In this document: positions 35,701 to 56,606 of the stretch, piece by piece | Layout of the letters: each line of letters begins with the position of its first letter | Position numbering within the stretch: position 1 is the first letter of the stretch | Source: Tubulanus polymorphus | Lineage: Eukaryota > Nemertea > Palaeonemertea > Tubulaniformes > Tubulanidae | DNA: 64,000 bases | NCBI RefSeq assembly: GCF_964204645.1 | Contig: NC_134030.1 | Coordinates: 11,468,278 to 11,532,277, forward strand | Reading direction: 5' to 3' | Program-made: the position numbers and the translations under genes | Notes under the pieces: generated by a model | What the model saw: the letters and a program-made list of their open reading frames with translations, nothing else | Databases searched by the model: none | Told to the model about the DNA's origin: nothing

Positions 35701-38082
35701 TTCATTGGGTAACATTTGTAAGGTCCGTAGGTAAAGGTGCCGCCATTATCCTCCGTAGAACTTAGATACTTACGCATTTCACCAGCTATTCTAGCGAAGT
35801 GTCCGTATAAAAATTGCGATTGATTCTAAGTAACTTTTAATTTATGGGATCATTTTTTTGTTTTTTTTTTAGGTTCTCTTGTTCGGCAATCAACTATGGC
35901 ATCAGTTCCATGTACAGTACATTTACAGGCACTGTTTTTGTTAATGCGGTTGTGAGCTCATTTGTCTCTATTCCCGCTGATTGGAGTGTCATCTTTGTAG
36001 CAAATAGGTACAGTCATATTCTCGATACACCGCCAACGTCGGGGAGTCGGGATTTTGGCGGTATAGAGAGTATGGCAGTTTAACGAGGTATTAATTACAG
36101 GAGTTCTTGAACCATCATGTCAGAGGTTAATAGAACATGTATATCTCTGTATCAGATGACCCCAGAGCTGTCTTCTTAGTGGAATTATATAGGTTTTCAG
36201 CGCGGGACGGTCTCAACCTTGCTGGAGTAAAGTACTGACATTGTAATAGAGGAACAACCACGTGCTTTCTATGAGAATTGCAAACAAGTTTCCAGTCCTG
36301 CGGGTGCGTGGTCAATGATATCATGTATTCCATTTATGACCTTTAGTTGACAGAATTGCTGGAGATTTTACGGGATTTTGGTAGTACAATGCTTGCTAAA
36401 ACGGTAAATGGAAATACCGTTGGCAGGTAACGGACAATCTCTCTGTAGTGCATTCACCTTCTTTTTGGCTGTCAGGTTAAAAGACAAAATTGCATGGTTA
36501 ACCACATCCGCGGTTTAGGTTGTACACGATTGTGAATATTTTTCAGCATTTCAAGTTGATATCGAAAATATAAGTTAACAAGAAATTTCAGACACGCGTA
36601 TTGAATCCCCGTTAAAACTGAAATCTATTACGCTAAATTTGACTCTAGAACGTCATACACGTCATGACGGGTTGGTTTATAGTCATACAATAATTTGCAT
36701 TTTTGACGAGATTCACTGGCGGTATGCGGATGGCGTAAAATCGGGATTTCCGTAATACCCAAGCGATATAGTAGTTCCGTATTTTGAACATTTTTAGCAA
36801 TAAACGAGGCTGGTGGTGTATCGTGACTTTAAACTCGATTCAAAATGGCACTGCAGGCAATTAAGGAATTCAATGCATACGTGGCCAGAATGATAATCTA
36901 CGGGACCCCTAGGTGACATACGAGATAATTTTTTCACAATTTCGACTTATTATGTCGAATTTTGAGTTTTCTTTTCATGTCGAAATTCGATTTGTTATGT
37001 AGAATTTCGACTTAATAAGTCGAAATTGTGAAAAGATTATCTCGTATGTCACCTAGGGGCTTCCGTACATAGGTGACGTACGAGATAATTCGTTCACAAT
37101 TTCGACTTATTATGTCGAATTTCGACTTATTATGTCGAATTTCGACGTAATAAGTCGAATTTCGAATCAATTATGTCATAATGATTAACTCGAAATCTGG
37201 CTAATTAAGTCGAAATTCGACTTAATAAGTAGAATTTCGACTTATTATGTAGAATTTCGACTTATTATTTAGAATTTCGACTTATTATGTCGAAATTGTG
37301 AAAATTGTAAGATTATCTCGTATGTCACCAAGAATGATAATAATCAGATATCTAATTATCTACATTTTAGGTTTGGTCGCCGTAGGTCATTTTTCTTTTA
37401 TATGCTAATCCCAATTACTTGCATGGTAGCTGTTGTGATCATTGGGGCACTTAACAAGGCAGAGGACGTCGGCATTCTTACCACGATGTTGGTGATACTT
37501 GGCAACTGTGGAATATTGTCGTGTTGGACTTTGGCATCTATCTATTCGGCAGAAATCTATGCTACCGTTATAAGGTAAAAATCTTTCAACATGTAAAATT
37601 GCCTATTCACGTATAATGGTCTGGGCTTTGCGTATTTTCAGCGAAATGCATGGAACAAAGTTGGTGTGCAACACACTAATAAAAGCAAAATTTAACGCAC
37701 GTTCGAAACTTTCCCCGTCTCATTTTTAAAGCTTTTCTTCGACATCACCTAATTCCGTTATAGGAACCTTGGCTGCGGAGCTGGAAGTATGGGTGCAAGG
37801 ATAGGTGGTATAATTGCTCCACAGATTGCTTTACTGGTAACAAAAATAGTGCATAAGTCAAGTAGAATTAAGGTGATATACCGGTGCTTGCTTTTCTTTC
37901 TTTTGATGCATGATGCCTCTTCTCACTTTCAGGGTCAAATTAGCTATTGGATAGTACCTTATGTTGTCTATGCATTCCTGGCGATATCCACAACACTATT
38001 CGTGATGATATGGCTTCCCGAAACTAACAAAAAACCCCTGAAAGACTCATTGAGGGATGCGGAGGAAAGTCCTAGTTGCTGA
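32784..38082 (+). CDS. SLC22-like organic ion transporter, intact copy
   Basis: Eight exons: 32784-33209, 34697-34925, 35042-35237, 35441-35674, 35873-36007, 37371-37574, 37764-37836, 37933-38082. All are GT-AG and in phase, encoding 548 residues, the usual SLC22 size. SLC22 (major facilitator superfamily) proteins are 12-helix plasma-membrane carriers of organic cations, anions or carnitine. Visible: long cytosolic N-terminus, TM1 about 70-95 after DTLGHFGRFQ, Cys-containing extracellular loop, the MFS motif YLADSIGRKK (173-182) between TM2 and TM3, WVPESVRW (285-292) before the large cytosolic loop, FGRRRS (408-413) and the C-terminal LPETNKKPL. The first loop is shorter than in vertebrate OCTs. 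Substrate cannot be assigned. Alternative ATGs occur at codons 2, 15 and 20. Confidence 0.92.
33210..34696. other. SLC22 copy 1, intron 1
   Basis: 1.5-kb intron with no recognised repeat family; short frames are not exons. Donor GTGAGT, acceptor TTCGCAG. Confidence 0.5.
36011..36835. mobile_element. Tigger-related non-autonomous element, copy 1, at a splice donor
   Basis: Left end CAGTCATATTCTCGATACAC then CGCC closely matches the Tigger end at 7938 (CAGTCAAATCCCGTTATACC then GCC). It is preceded by TA at 36009-36010, which lies inside the splice donor GTA of SLC22 exon 5. Shared internal blocks with 22337-23352 are listed there. Right boundary is uncertain: GGCGTAAAATCGGGATTTCC near 36733 is one candidate, but similarity to the other copy continues to about 36835. 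Confidence 0.65.
36906..37059. repeat. Foldback MITE A
   Basis: Arms CCCCTAGGTGACATACGAGA... and ...TCTCGTATGTCACCTAGGGG flank a centre of ATTTCGACTTATTATGTCGA words. About 154 bp, non-coding, in SLC22 intron 5. Confidence 0.88.
37071..37330. repeat. Foldback MITE B with tandem TTTCGACTTATTATG units
   Basis: Arms AGGTGACGTACGAGATAATT... and ...AAGATTATCTCGTATGTCACC flank about ten variants of the word AATTTCGACTTATTATGTCG, in both orientations. Same family as foldback A, 11 bp away. Confidence 0.86.
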
Positions 38083-38513
38083 ATTATTCAGCCTCGGCAA
38101 ATGCGCTGAATGCTTCAATGTTTCTTCTGGAAATTTGTTGAAACACGTCGATCCAGGATGTCAGTTATTTGCTCATACAATGTATTTACTTACTTTTAAC
38201 TGAACATTAGATAAATGGCTTCAATCATTTAATCATACATGTAATATTTATGTAGGCCTAAGGTTTCATTATTCTATACAATAATAACAGAAAATATATG
38301 AAATGAAAAGTGACGTTTGTCTGTGTTGTTTCATTAATCATGCTTCTGCATTCATATCCTTCCAACGAAAAACAGCCGAGAAATTATGCCAAACATTGAT
38401 GAATTATCACGATGATTATACGCAAAATTATATCTTAATAGCGAATGATGATCTACATAATTCCATTTATTACCATTCACTATCATTCCCTCACACTTAC
38501 TGTCAAAGAGCAA
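38083..38513. other. Short intergenic spacer
   Basis: About 430 bp between the transporter stop and the first ATG of the Cys-rich gene, on the same strand. No feature recognised. Confidence 0.5.
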
Positions 38514-39614
38514 ATGACTGGTAGACTTCTCAAAATGGATACCAAGACCACAATCCTCATTTTAATCATAGCAGCTGTTATTACAGGTAAATTTTCAATA
38601 AGCCTGCTTGCAATTTCCCTGAGGAGCTATTAACAAATCAACGTGGATACATTAAAAACTAAATTATTCGCTTTTCAGCTCGACCTAATATAAATCAACA
38701 GGAGACTTGGGATCGTGAGTAATTGAGTTTTTCTTTAATTTTGAATTGTATTGAAGTGGGTTTCTGACTAAATAACCCGTCTCCAGCCTAAGTCTGCAAA
38801 ACTAAGACCGGAATCGGTGTTTCGCCGTCACAAGTGGGTGCAATGTCGTCGGTGTTTGGCTTTCACAGGTTACCTGTTTTGGGCATGATACGAGTGCAGC
38901 ATGAAAATTATGCGATTGTTTACTCAATTGATACGCCAATTAGTTCACTCCCACTGTAGACCGCTCACAAAAATCAAATCTAGAAGAACCATACATATTT
39001 CAATTATTTTCGACTTACGTATCAAACTAATAATCCAAAAATCTATAAGTTACTGTGTAGTAATGGGGTACTTTGAATCATACATCGCATTAGCCTTCAT
39101 TTAATACTAATGTCTCACGATTTAAATCAAGCTTTGAATAATCCCGCTCTTCAGACGTAAAACGAAAAACCTATATGAAATACAGTTGCCTATGTGCAGC
39201 AATCATTGCAGCAATCATTCTGGCAGACAATGATCACCTTCGTTTCCAATTAACGGCAATTTGCAATAATTTCTTTATGAAGTGAAATGTCCCGAGGATT
39301 TGTATTTACAATAGTTATTTACGCAATCGATAATGTAACACCTTTGTTTTAGCACTTTCGTGTACTTATAGCTTGTGATCCAACGGATGGTTTGCGATGT
39401 ATTGTTTCTCCGTGTCACTTTCCCTACTGCCCTCGATACCCATCGGCGATATGCACGTGAGTTTTTCATGAACGTTCGAGATCAATTGATATCATGTCGT
39501 CAATCGATTTTATACAGTAACATGTATATATATTTTAGGTTAAAATGTGCATGCGTTGCGGAGTGGCTTTACGAAGGACGAGTAGTTAACTGTTATGCGG
39601 GGGACTCCGAATGA
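38514..39614 (+). CDS. Small secreted cysteine-rich protein
   Basis: Four short exons in phase with GT-AG borders: 38514-38586, 38679-38714, 39372-39456, 39539-39614; 89 codons plus TGA. The N-terminus is a signal peptide (TKTTILILIIAAVITA, predicted cleavage before RPNINQQ); the second in-frame ATG at 38535 gives a tighter signal. The mature part has eight cysteines in the order PC, LRC, SPC, PYC, AIC, LKC, AC, NC, with the phrase CPRYPSAIC and CACVAEW...GRVVNC. I recall similar C-x-YP-x-A-x-C ... W/F-x-x-G-x-x-V-x-C modules in invertebrate secreted proteins, but no named family. Exon 3 uses the acceptor TTATAG at 39371; an alternative acceptor at 39350 would hit a stop. AATAAA at 39692. Function unknown. 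Confidence 0.72.
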
Positions 39615-40252
39615 AACTACATATAATAAGGCAATCCACGAGCAGAACGTATAACAAAAGTAAATACACAAGCCTGTAAATACACTGCAACAATAAATCA
39701 GTTTTTTTTAATGGTCGCAACCAACGTCAAATACTCATCTTTTTTATTATATTTCTGTTATAAAATTGTAAGTTTTACTTATTCTGTTCAATTTTTTGCG
39801 GGGCATGTAAAACGCATCCATAATCGACCATATGGATGCCAATAGGAAAACATACGGCTCAGATTGGCGAAAGCGGGACACTCTTGATATGCCCCGTGGC
39901 CTTGGTGGGAAGGCCTACTTGATGTCAAACAATGCTATTATTTATGCCACTATAGACAGACATTCTGCTTGATGACGCCAGAGAGCATATTCGCTCGTTC
40001 AAGAGGTTAGCTGTCGAAATAACGTCTAAACTATATCATGTGTCTCATTTAAAAGTAAAATTATTGCGACATTGACTAGGTAGTTCATTCAAACTGTCAT
40101 TGTATTCATTCACATGTATATTTGGCAACATTTCCAATATATATTCGAGGGTACGATTTTGCGATGCAGTAATTCTCTCTGGAGTATCGTTCATAATCAG
40201 AAACTGGTGTTTACTATATAGATGTATTGTTGTCTTTATTCAATTTGTCATA
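39615..40252. other. Intergenic DNA before the M13 locus
   Basis: Contains AATAAA (39692) of the upstream gene. The open frame of the next exon extends upstream to 40100 with no stop, but the sequence before ATG 40253 is not family-like and is probably 5' UTR. Confidence 0.45.
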
Positions 40253-43200
40253 ATGGTTGCCGATGACAAGTACAAGATCTTTGATTCAACGCCTGCTGGA
40301 GAAATAATTTTCAAAGGTTATATAATAAGTAAGCGAGAGATAATTTTCGGAGCTGTTGCATGTTTCCTCTTACTTGTCTGTGGATCGTTGGCCATTGCCC
40401 TGATCGTTGGGCGAGGAAGGATGACATCTGAGATTTGCATGGACGTCGAGTGCTTAGAAGGCGCCGCGTATATGTTGAAGAATATGAACACCAGCGTCGA
40501 TCCATGCACAGACTTTTATAAGTTTTCCTGTGGGTCTTGGACGGTTTCGGATAAACTACCTGTTGGTTGGGCGGATTTTAATGTTTATAAAGATCTATAC
40601 TATAAGAATTGGTACAAAGTCGCTCGCATCATGTACCGCGGATCAAGGGATAAATCGCACAGCACCACCAAAGTGAAAAATTTCTTTAGGTAAGTCTAAA
40701 ACAAAAATGATAAACCTTGTTTCTCCGCAGCGGACGGGTCGGAAAAACCATGCTGAAAATGTGTAGAAATAAAATCATGACGGCCGGGTCCCTTCGAAAA
40801 ACAGGTGTGAATTAAATTTGAAAATAAAATCCGGCCTGCTGGGTGAATATAAGACATAATACGAGCCCATATTTAATATTCATTGTACATGAATCGGGAA
40901 AAATTCACCGGAGCGACACGCGCACCAATCCACTGAATCCTCGCTTGGTAAAGAAAAGGACTTCAATAGCGACAATAGCGTTGACGGAGGTTCAAGGCCG
41001 TTGATGTTCACGGTGAGTCCATAAAAATCTATAGGGCCCTTAGATTGGTTTCCCGTTACGTATTTCATTTTAGAAAAATGATTTTTGTTTACCATGGTAG
41101 GAACTTCGTTCTCACGCTTAGGGCCACGGAAGGAATTCAGTGTTAGGTTATTCTTTTGACTAAAGACTGAGCGAGTCGAACCATCTTACCTGGTACATGT
41201 ACATTGCATTTGCATAGAATAGAAATACAGTTAAACGAGCGGGAACGCCCACTCCGTCTCGGTGACTAAATTCGCATTTTGCTTTTTTGGTATTTGGTAT
41301 CGGTGGCAATATGTCCTTTGAAAACATTGATATGCAGTCAGTTGGTCATAACTCGGGTCTCTCCCCACCCTATATCCATATTTGGAAATTTCTTTATGTA
41401 TTTAAAAAAATGACATAGATCGTTTTTAATAAAGATATAAAATCCTGCCTGACTGGTGCAGAGTTTCTACAAATCTGTGTTATTGTTTAAATGAATAAAA
41501 AAGCACCTGCCTGCCTGCCTGGTCACTTTGGTGGGTAGAGAAACAAGGTACCGGTATAATTTGTTTGCCTAATGTAAATATCTACGTATGTACTTCCGTG
41601 ATGGAATAACAAAGTCTAAGTTCACACCTTCATTTGATATTATGCGCGTCATTTTTTTTCAAACTGGCCGAACTGCCATCAAGCATAAGCGATGAGAATG
41701 GAAGACTGTTGTATAATCCGTACTTGAAACTAAAAGATATCCTCTGCTGTAATAGCTATAAAACTGAATGATAATCCATTTAAATGAAATATATTATAGG
41801 TTCCAATTAATCACTCAAATGAGCAAGAATTTTATGTGATGGAGACCTTTGTCTATGGTGGCTGATAAGGGCATTGTCCATACTTTTTCATTATCTTCGA
41901 CAAGAACGCACAGAAATGAATTATGTCATTGTGGCTGATTGGGGTCATAAAATTTCTGATTGATAAAAATGTCTAGTTGTTTTCAGTCCCTAAAAATTAT
42001 TTTAACAACGTTTTAGGTCCTGATAGAACTTTGATTAAAAGTCGTTTTCAGCACGGCGTGAAAATAATCAGTTGATTTCAGCAAACACACTAACAAACTA
42101 ATTGTTCAGAGTTAAATATTTGAGAATAAAGTCCGCGATCACATCATATTCAGGTTAGTGGTTTAGTAGAGAATTTTTTCCGAGGGTGCTGAAATAAAGT
42201 AGTTGAAAACAGCTTTTCAAAGCCAAATTGTCTTTAATCCGTTAGAACTTTTGTGGCCAGAATCAGCCACCAAAACCAAGTTATTAGCGCGAAAAAACAA
42301 TACATCAGCCCTAGCGGTTCAACTCCACAATAGGTCAAAATAGTTCCGTGGTGCAGGGTTTTCTTAAATGAGGGGAGTGGTTCGGTTTCAAATTACCGCC
42401 AGAAACCTGATTGTCGACCATTTCTCGGGTCGGCAATCGGCAATCGGCAATCAGAAACCAATCACCCACAGCATCTATATCGCCCTCACAATCACAGCAT
42501 CTATATCGCCCTCACAATCACAGCATCTATATCGCCCTGACAATCGCAGCATCTATATCGCCCTGACAATCGCAGCATCTATATCGCCCTCACAATCACA
42601 GCATCTATATCGCCCTCACAACCACAGCATCTATATCGCCCTCACCATCACAGCATCTATATCACCCTCATAATCGCAGCATCTATATCGCCCTCACAAT
42701 CACAGCATCTATATCGCCCTCACAATCGCAGCATCTATATCGCCCTCACAATCGCAGCATCTATATCGCCCTCACAATCACAGCATCTATATCGCCCTCA
42801 CAACCACAGCATCTATATCGCCCTCACCATCACAGCATCTATATCACCCTCACAATCGCAGCATCTATATCACCCTCACAATCGCAGCATCTATAACGCC
42901 CTCACAATCACAGCATCTATATCACCCTCACAATCGCAGCATCTATATCGCCCTCACAATCGCAGCATCTATATCGCCCTCACAATCACAGCATCTATAT
43001 CACCCTCACAATCATAGCATCTATATCGCCCTCACAATCGCAGCATCTATATCGACCTCACAATCGCAGCATCTATATCGCACTCACAATCACAGCATCT
43101 ATATCGCCCTCACCATCACAGCACTGAATTTTATGAAAGTCAATAAAGGGAAATGCATTGTTGTCTTTTTTTAACTGCGCTTGCCCCCTGCCGTATAATT

Positions 43201-45612
43201 CCATGGATGCCATAGAAACCATCCGGGGCAACAGCAACCTTTGTAGGCAACATAGAAACAGTCATCATTGTTTAAACCATTCTCGCACTTGCAAAAACAG
43301 AGCGCATTGAAGCAATATATGAGGGAAAGAGTTAAATCAGACCAGAGAAATGGTCGACTATCAGGTTTCTGATTGCCGATTGCAGACCCGAGAAATGGTC
43401 GACAATAAGGTTTCTGATTGCCGATTGCCGATTGTCGACTTCTGAAAATTACTTCACGTGCCTCTTTCTATAGATCTGCGCGTATTAATACTTTTCTCAG
43501 TGAAAATGTTGGAACCAACCCGCAGATCTACTTTTACCTGTTCTGGAGTTGAGCCGAACTAGCCACGCACGCCGGTTTGCTGTCATGACGTGACCATCTA
43601 TTAGAACAACTAATAGGCCTAACTAATCTAGTATAGGTCAAACCACGAACCGCAATTCTTTGCGAATTCTTTTTCACCGATAATGGTATTGGTATTACTA
43701 TCAGTGATAGTCAAGTGAACTCATTTTCTCAGATTTATTTCTAGCAGATGATAAGATTACAGAATTTTATCAAGAGATAAATTGTCTCTTTAACATCTGT
43801 TTCTTAGAAATCTTCAGCGACCTGTTGAAGCGCGCATGCATACGTAATACACTACAGGGCAACGGGTAAGGGCAAGATTTGAAACGAGATCAGTATAAAT
43901 CGGACTACATTCCACGAGAACGCACAAATAGATGTCGACGCAAAAAAAACAAATCTCTGTTTTTATGCCCCCGCTCCACTTAAGTTGAGAGGGGCATATA
44001 GAATTACCCGCGTCTAAATAGGGAAGTTTTCAGTTACCAGGCGCCATTTTGAGATTGTTGGACAGATTTCAACATTTTTTTAACTCAAACCTTTAGCGCG
44101 ATTAATTATAGTCCATCACTCTTTTGCTTCAAAAATTAAGTCATGTATCGTTAGAAAGGTGACAATTTTCTTTTTTCTGATGGTGTTTATTATATTTTTC
44201 TCGGCTGCAACAATCGGATACAGTTACAGTTTAAGAAATATACGTCACTTCAAGGAAGGCGCCTTTAAAAAAATTGGTAATTTTTTGTTATTGACTGTAA
44301 CTTTTTCATGTTTTGAGATACAATGTAGAATTTTTTATCGAAGAAAATAGAAATTGTCATCTTTTTTAACGATACATAACTTAAATTTTCAAGCAAAAGG
44401 GGGACGGACTACAATGAATCGCGCTAAAGGATTTAGTTTAAAAAATGTGAAAATCTTTCCGACAATGCAGGACCTGTGGAACCGCCTCAAAATGGCACCT
44501 GGTAACTGGAAACTTCCCTATACACTGCCGTCGCCTGCCGCCGCCGCAAGCAACGTTAACAGCCTAGAGGCCGCCCGATTGTCTTCAAACTGAGGATAAC
44601 ACAAGTAGGATATCACTTGGGCCAGAACCCTATCTAAAATTGGGTCGATTCGATTCAAATTATGGCCACCAGGGGCCGACATGAAAAACGTGGTTAACAG
44701 CCTAGAGGCCGCAATTGTTGACCGATTCATTTCAAACATGGTACACAAGTATGATATCACTTAAGCCAGAAGAAAATTGAAAATTGGGTTGATTCGATTC
44801 AAATTAGGGCGACCAGTGGGCCGACATGCTAGTGGCCACCATTGTCGACCGCTTCATTTCACACTTGGCAAACAAGTAGGGTATCACTTGGGCTAAAACC
44901 CTATTTAAGATTGGGTCGATTCGATTCAAATTATGGCCACCAGGGGCCGACCTTAAAAGCAACGTTAACAGCCTAGAGGCCACAACTGTTGACCAGCTCA
45001 AATTATGGCCATCAGGAGAAAACAGCCTAGAGGCTGCAACTGTTGATCAATTTCTTACTCTGTACACATGGTCTCTAATATATATCATTCTTATAGAAAT
45101 AATTGTGGCCTCGATATTTCTAACGCATTTACTACAAACCCTGTAACTTCACGTGGCGGTGAATTTCAGGCCAGGGGCATTCGAGGCTTTGCCTCATTCT
45201 AGTTGAGTGTGGAAATGTGTTTTGCTTGTTTAAATTTGTTTTTGAAAGTTTTCGTGAAATACGATTTGTTTTTTTTTTCGTTCTCTTAGACGGTGGTGAC
45301 AAAAATGTGGATGTGCCTCGAAGCAGCCACATCCGCATGTAGTCCAATGCCCCAAAGATCTATGTTTGATGAAATTACGTATATCATTTCAGGTCGTGCA
45401 TTAACGAATATGAATCAATGAAACTGAAAGGGTATCCATTCATAAAAGGCGTCCTGGAGAAGATTGGTGGATGGTTTGTACTCGGAACGCTGGACAACGA
45501 ATGGGACTTTCAAGATGCCCTCAGAAAAGTCCATGTTGATTTTTGGACGGATGCGTTATTCACATTTTATCCGTGGACAGATCCAAATACAAAGGGACGA
45601 CGTATTGTTCAC
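40253..45612 (+). CDS. Alternative N-terminal module of an M13 peptidase-like protein
   Basis: Two exons, 40253-40689 and 45393-45612, join in phase to 219 residues. The first has a cytosolic tail, one membrane span (about 30-52, IIFGAVACFLLLVCGSLAIA...) and the start of an M13 ectodomain (DPCTDFYKFSCGSW, matching the family DPCxDFYxxxCG signature). The second continues as SCINEYE...GGWFVL. Exon 2 ends in phase 0 at the same place in the protein as the first exon of the downstream copy (RRIVH versus RSIIE), and no further exon of its own is seen before 45978. Either these exons splice onto the exon at 47083, giving a second isoform of about 755 residues, or they are a truncated duplicate. The 4.7-kb intron holds a large minisatellite. 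Confidence 0.75.
40690..42400. other. Intron of the alternative M13 module, 5' part
   Basis: No exon or repeat family recognised in this 1.7-kb stretch; opposite-strand frames such as the one around 40880-41095 show no family resemblance. Confidence 0.4.
42400..43440. repeat. 26-bp minisatellite framed by inverted repeats
   Basis: About 25 copies of the unit AGCATCTATATCGCCCTCAC plus AATCRC run from about 42468 to 43126. On the left is GGTCGGCAATCGGCAATCGG with AACCTGATTGTCGACCATTT before it. On the right (43330-43440) the same sequences recur reversed and duplicated (GGTTTCTGATTGCCGATTGC, GAGAAATGGTCGAC). The whole looks like a foldback element expanded inside. It yields frames of repeated SIYIALTI peptides, which I do not regard as genes. 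Confidence 0.9.
43441..44550. other. Intron DNA, nothing recognised
   Basis: Part of the intron between the two alternative exons. Short frames (for example 44159-44350) look random. Confidence 0.35.
44551..45050. repeat. About 135-bp tandem repeats
   Basis: The word GTTAACAGCCTAGAGGCCRC recurs at about 44555, 44693 and 44964, with a degenerate unit near 44829 and a partial one near 45022. Between them are TATCACTTGGGCCAGAACCC and GATTCGATTCAAATTATGGC-type blocks. Three to four units, 342 bp before exon 45393. Confidence 0.8.
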
Positions 45613-45977
45613 GTAAGTCAATTTATCTTAATAAATAAAACTATTTGTCTGTTTTTAAGTTGGTCGCAAGAAATTATTGTACGTGTGAAACGTCAGCCTT
45701 CCTATTATGCCGCAACGTTCCACTGACTTAATGTAAGTGATGTTATCTGCATATATGATAATATAAACTTATCAGTTATTATCAGGAAAGGTAAGTATAG
45801 TAGAACATAGCTAAACCTATATTAGTATAGCTTTGCTGGTGGATGGTAGTGATTTAGAGAACATTAAAACATTGAGGGACACAACATGGCTATGTTCGTT
45901 TGCGCAGATTAATGTATAGTGATTTATGGATATATAATGAATGAAGATTAACTGAATGAGGAATAATAAGTTTGAAA
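45613..45977. other. Gap before the second M13 start
   Basis: 365 bp between the donor of exon 45393-45612 and ATG 45978. If the downstream start is a separate promoter product, its promoter should lie here. No clear motif seen. Confidence 0.35.

Positions 45978-56606
<10,629 letters not shown>

Noticed and set aside
40100-40252. N-terminal extension of the M13 module from an earlier start
   Set aside because: The frame is open but adds a hydrophobic, non-family sequence ahead of a normal M13 tail and span; ATG 40253 fits the family better.
42368-42673. 101-codon frame of repeated SIYIALTI peptides
   Set aside because: It is only the translation of the 26-bp minisatellite, which recurs out of any gene context.
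42468-43126. Regular repeats suggestive of a CRISPR array
   Set aside because: Units are directly adjacent with no unique spacers, and this is animal DNA.
44518-45001. Minus-strand frames sharing RLLT...APGGHNLNRIDPIL
   Set aside because: They are translations of the 135-bp tandem repeat.
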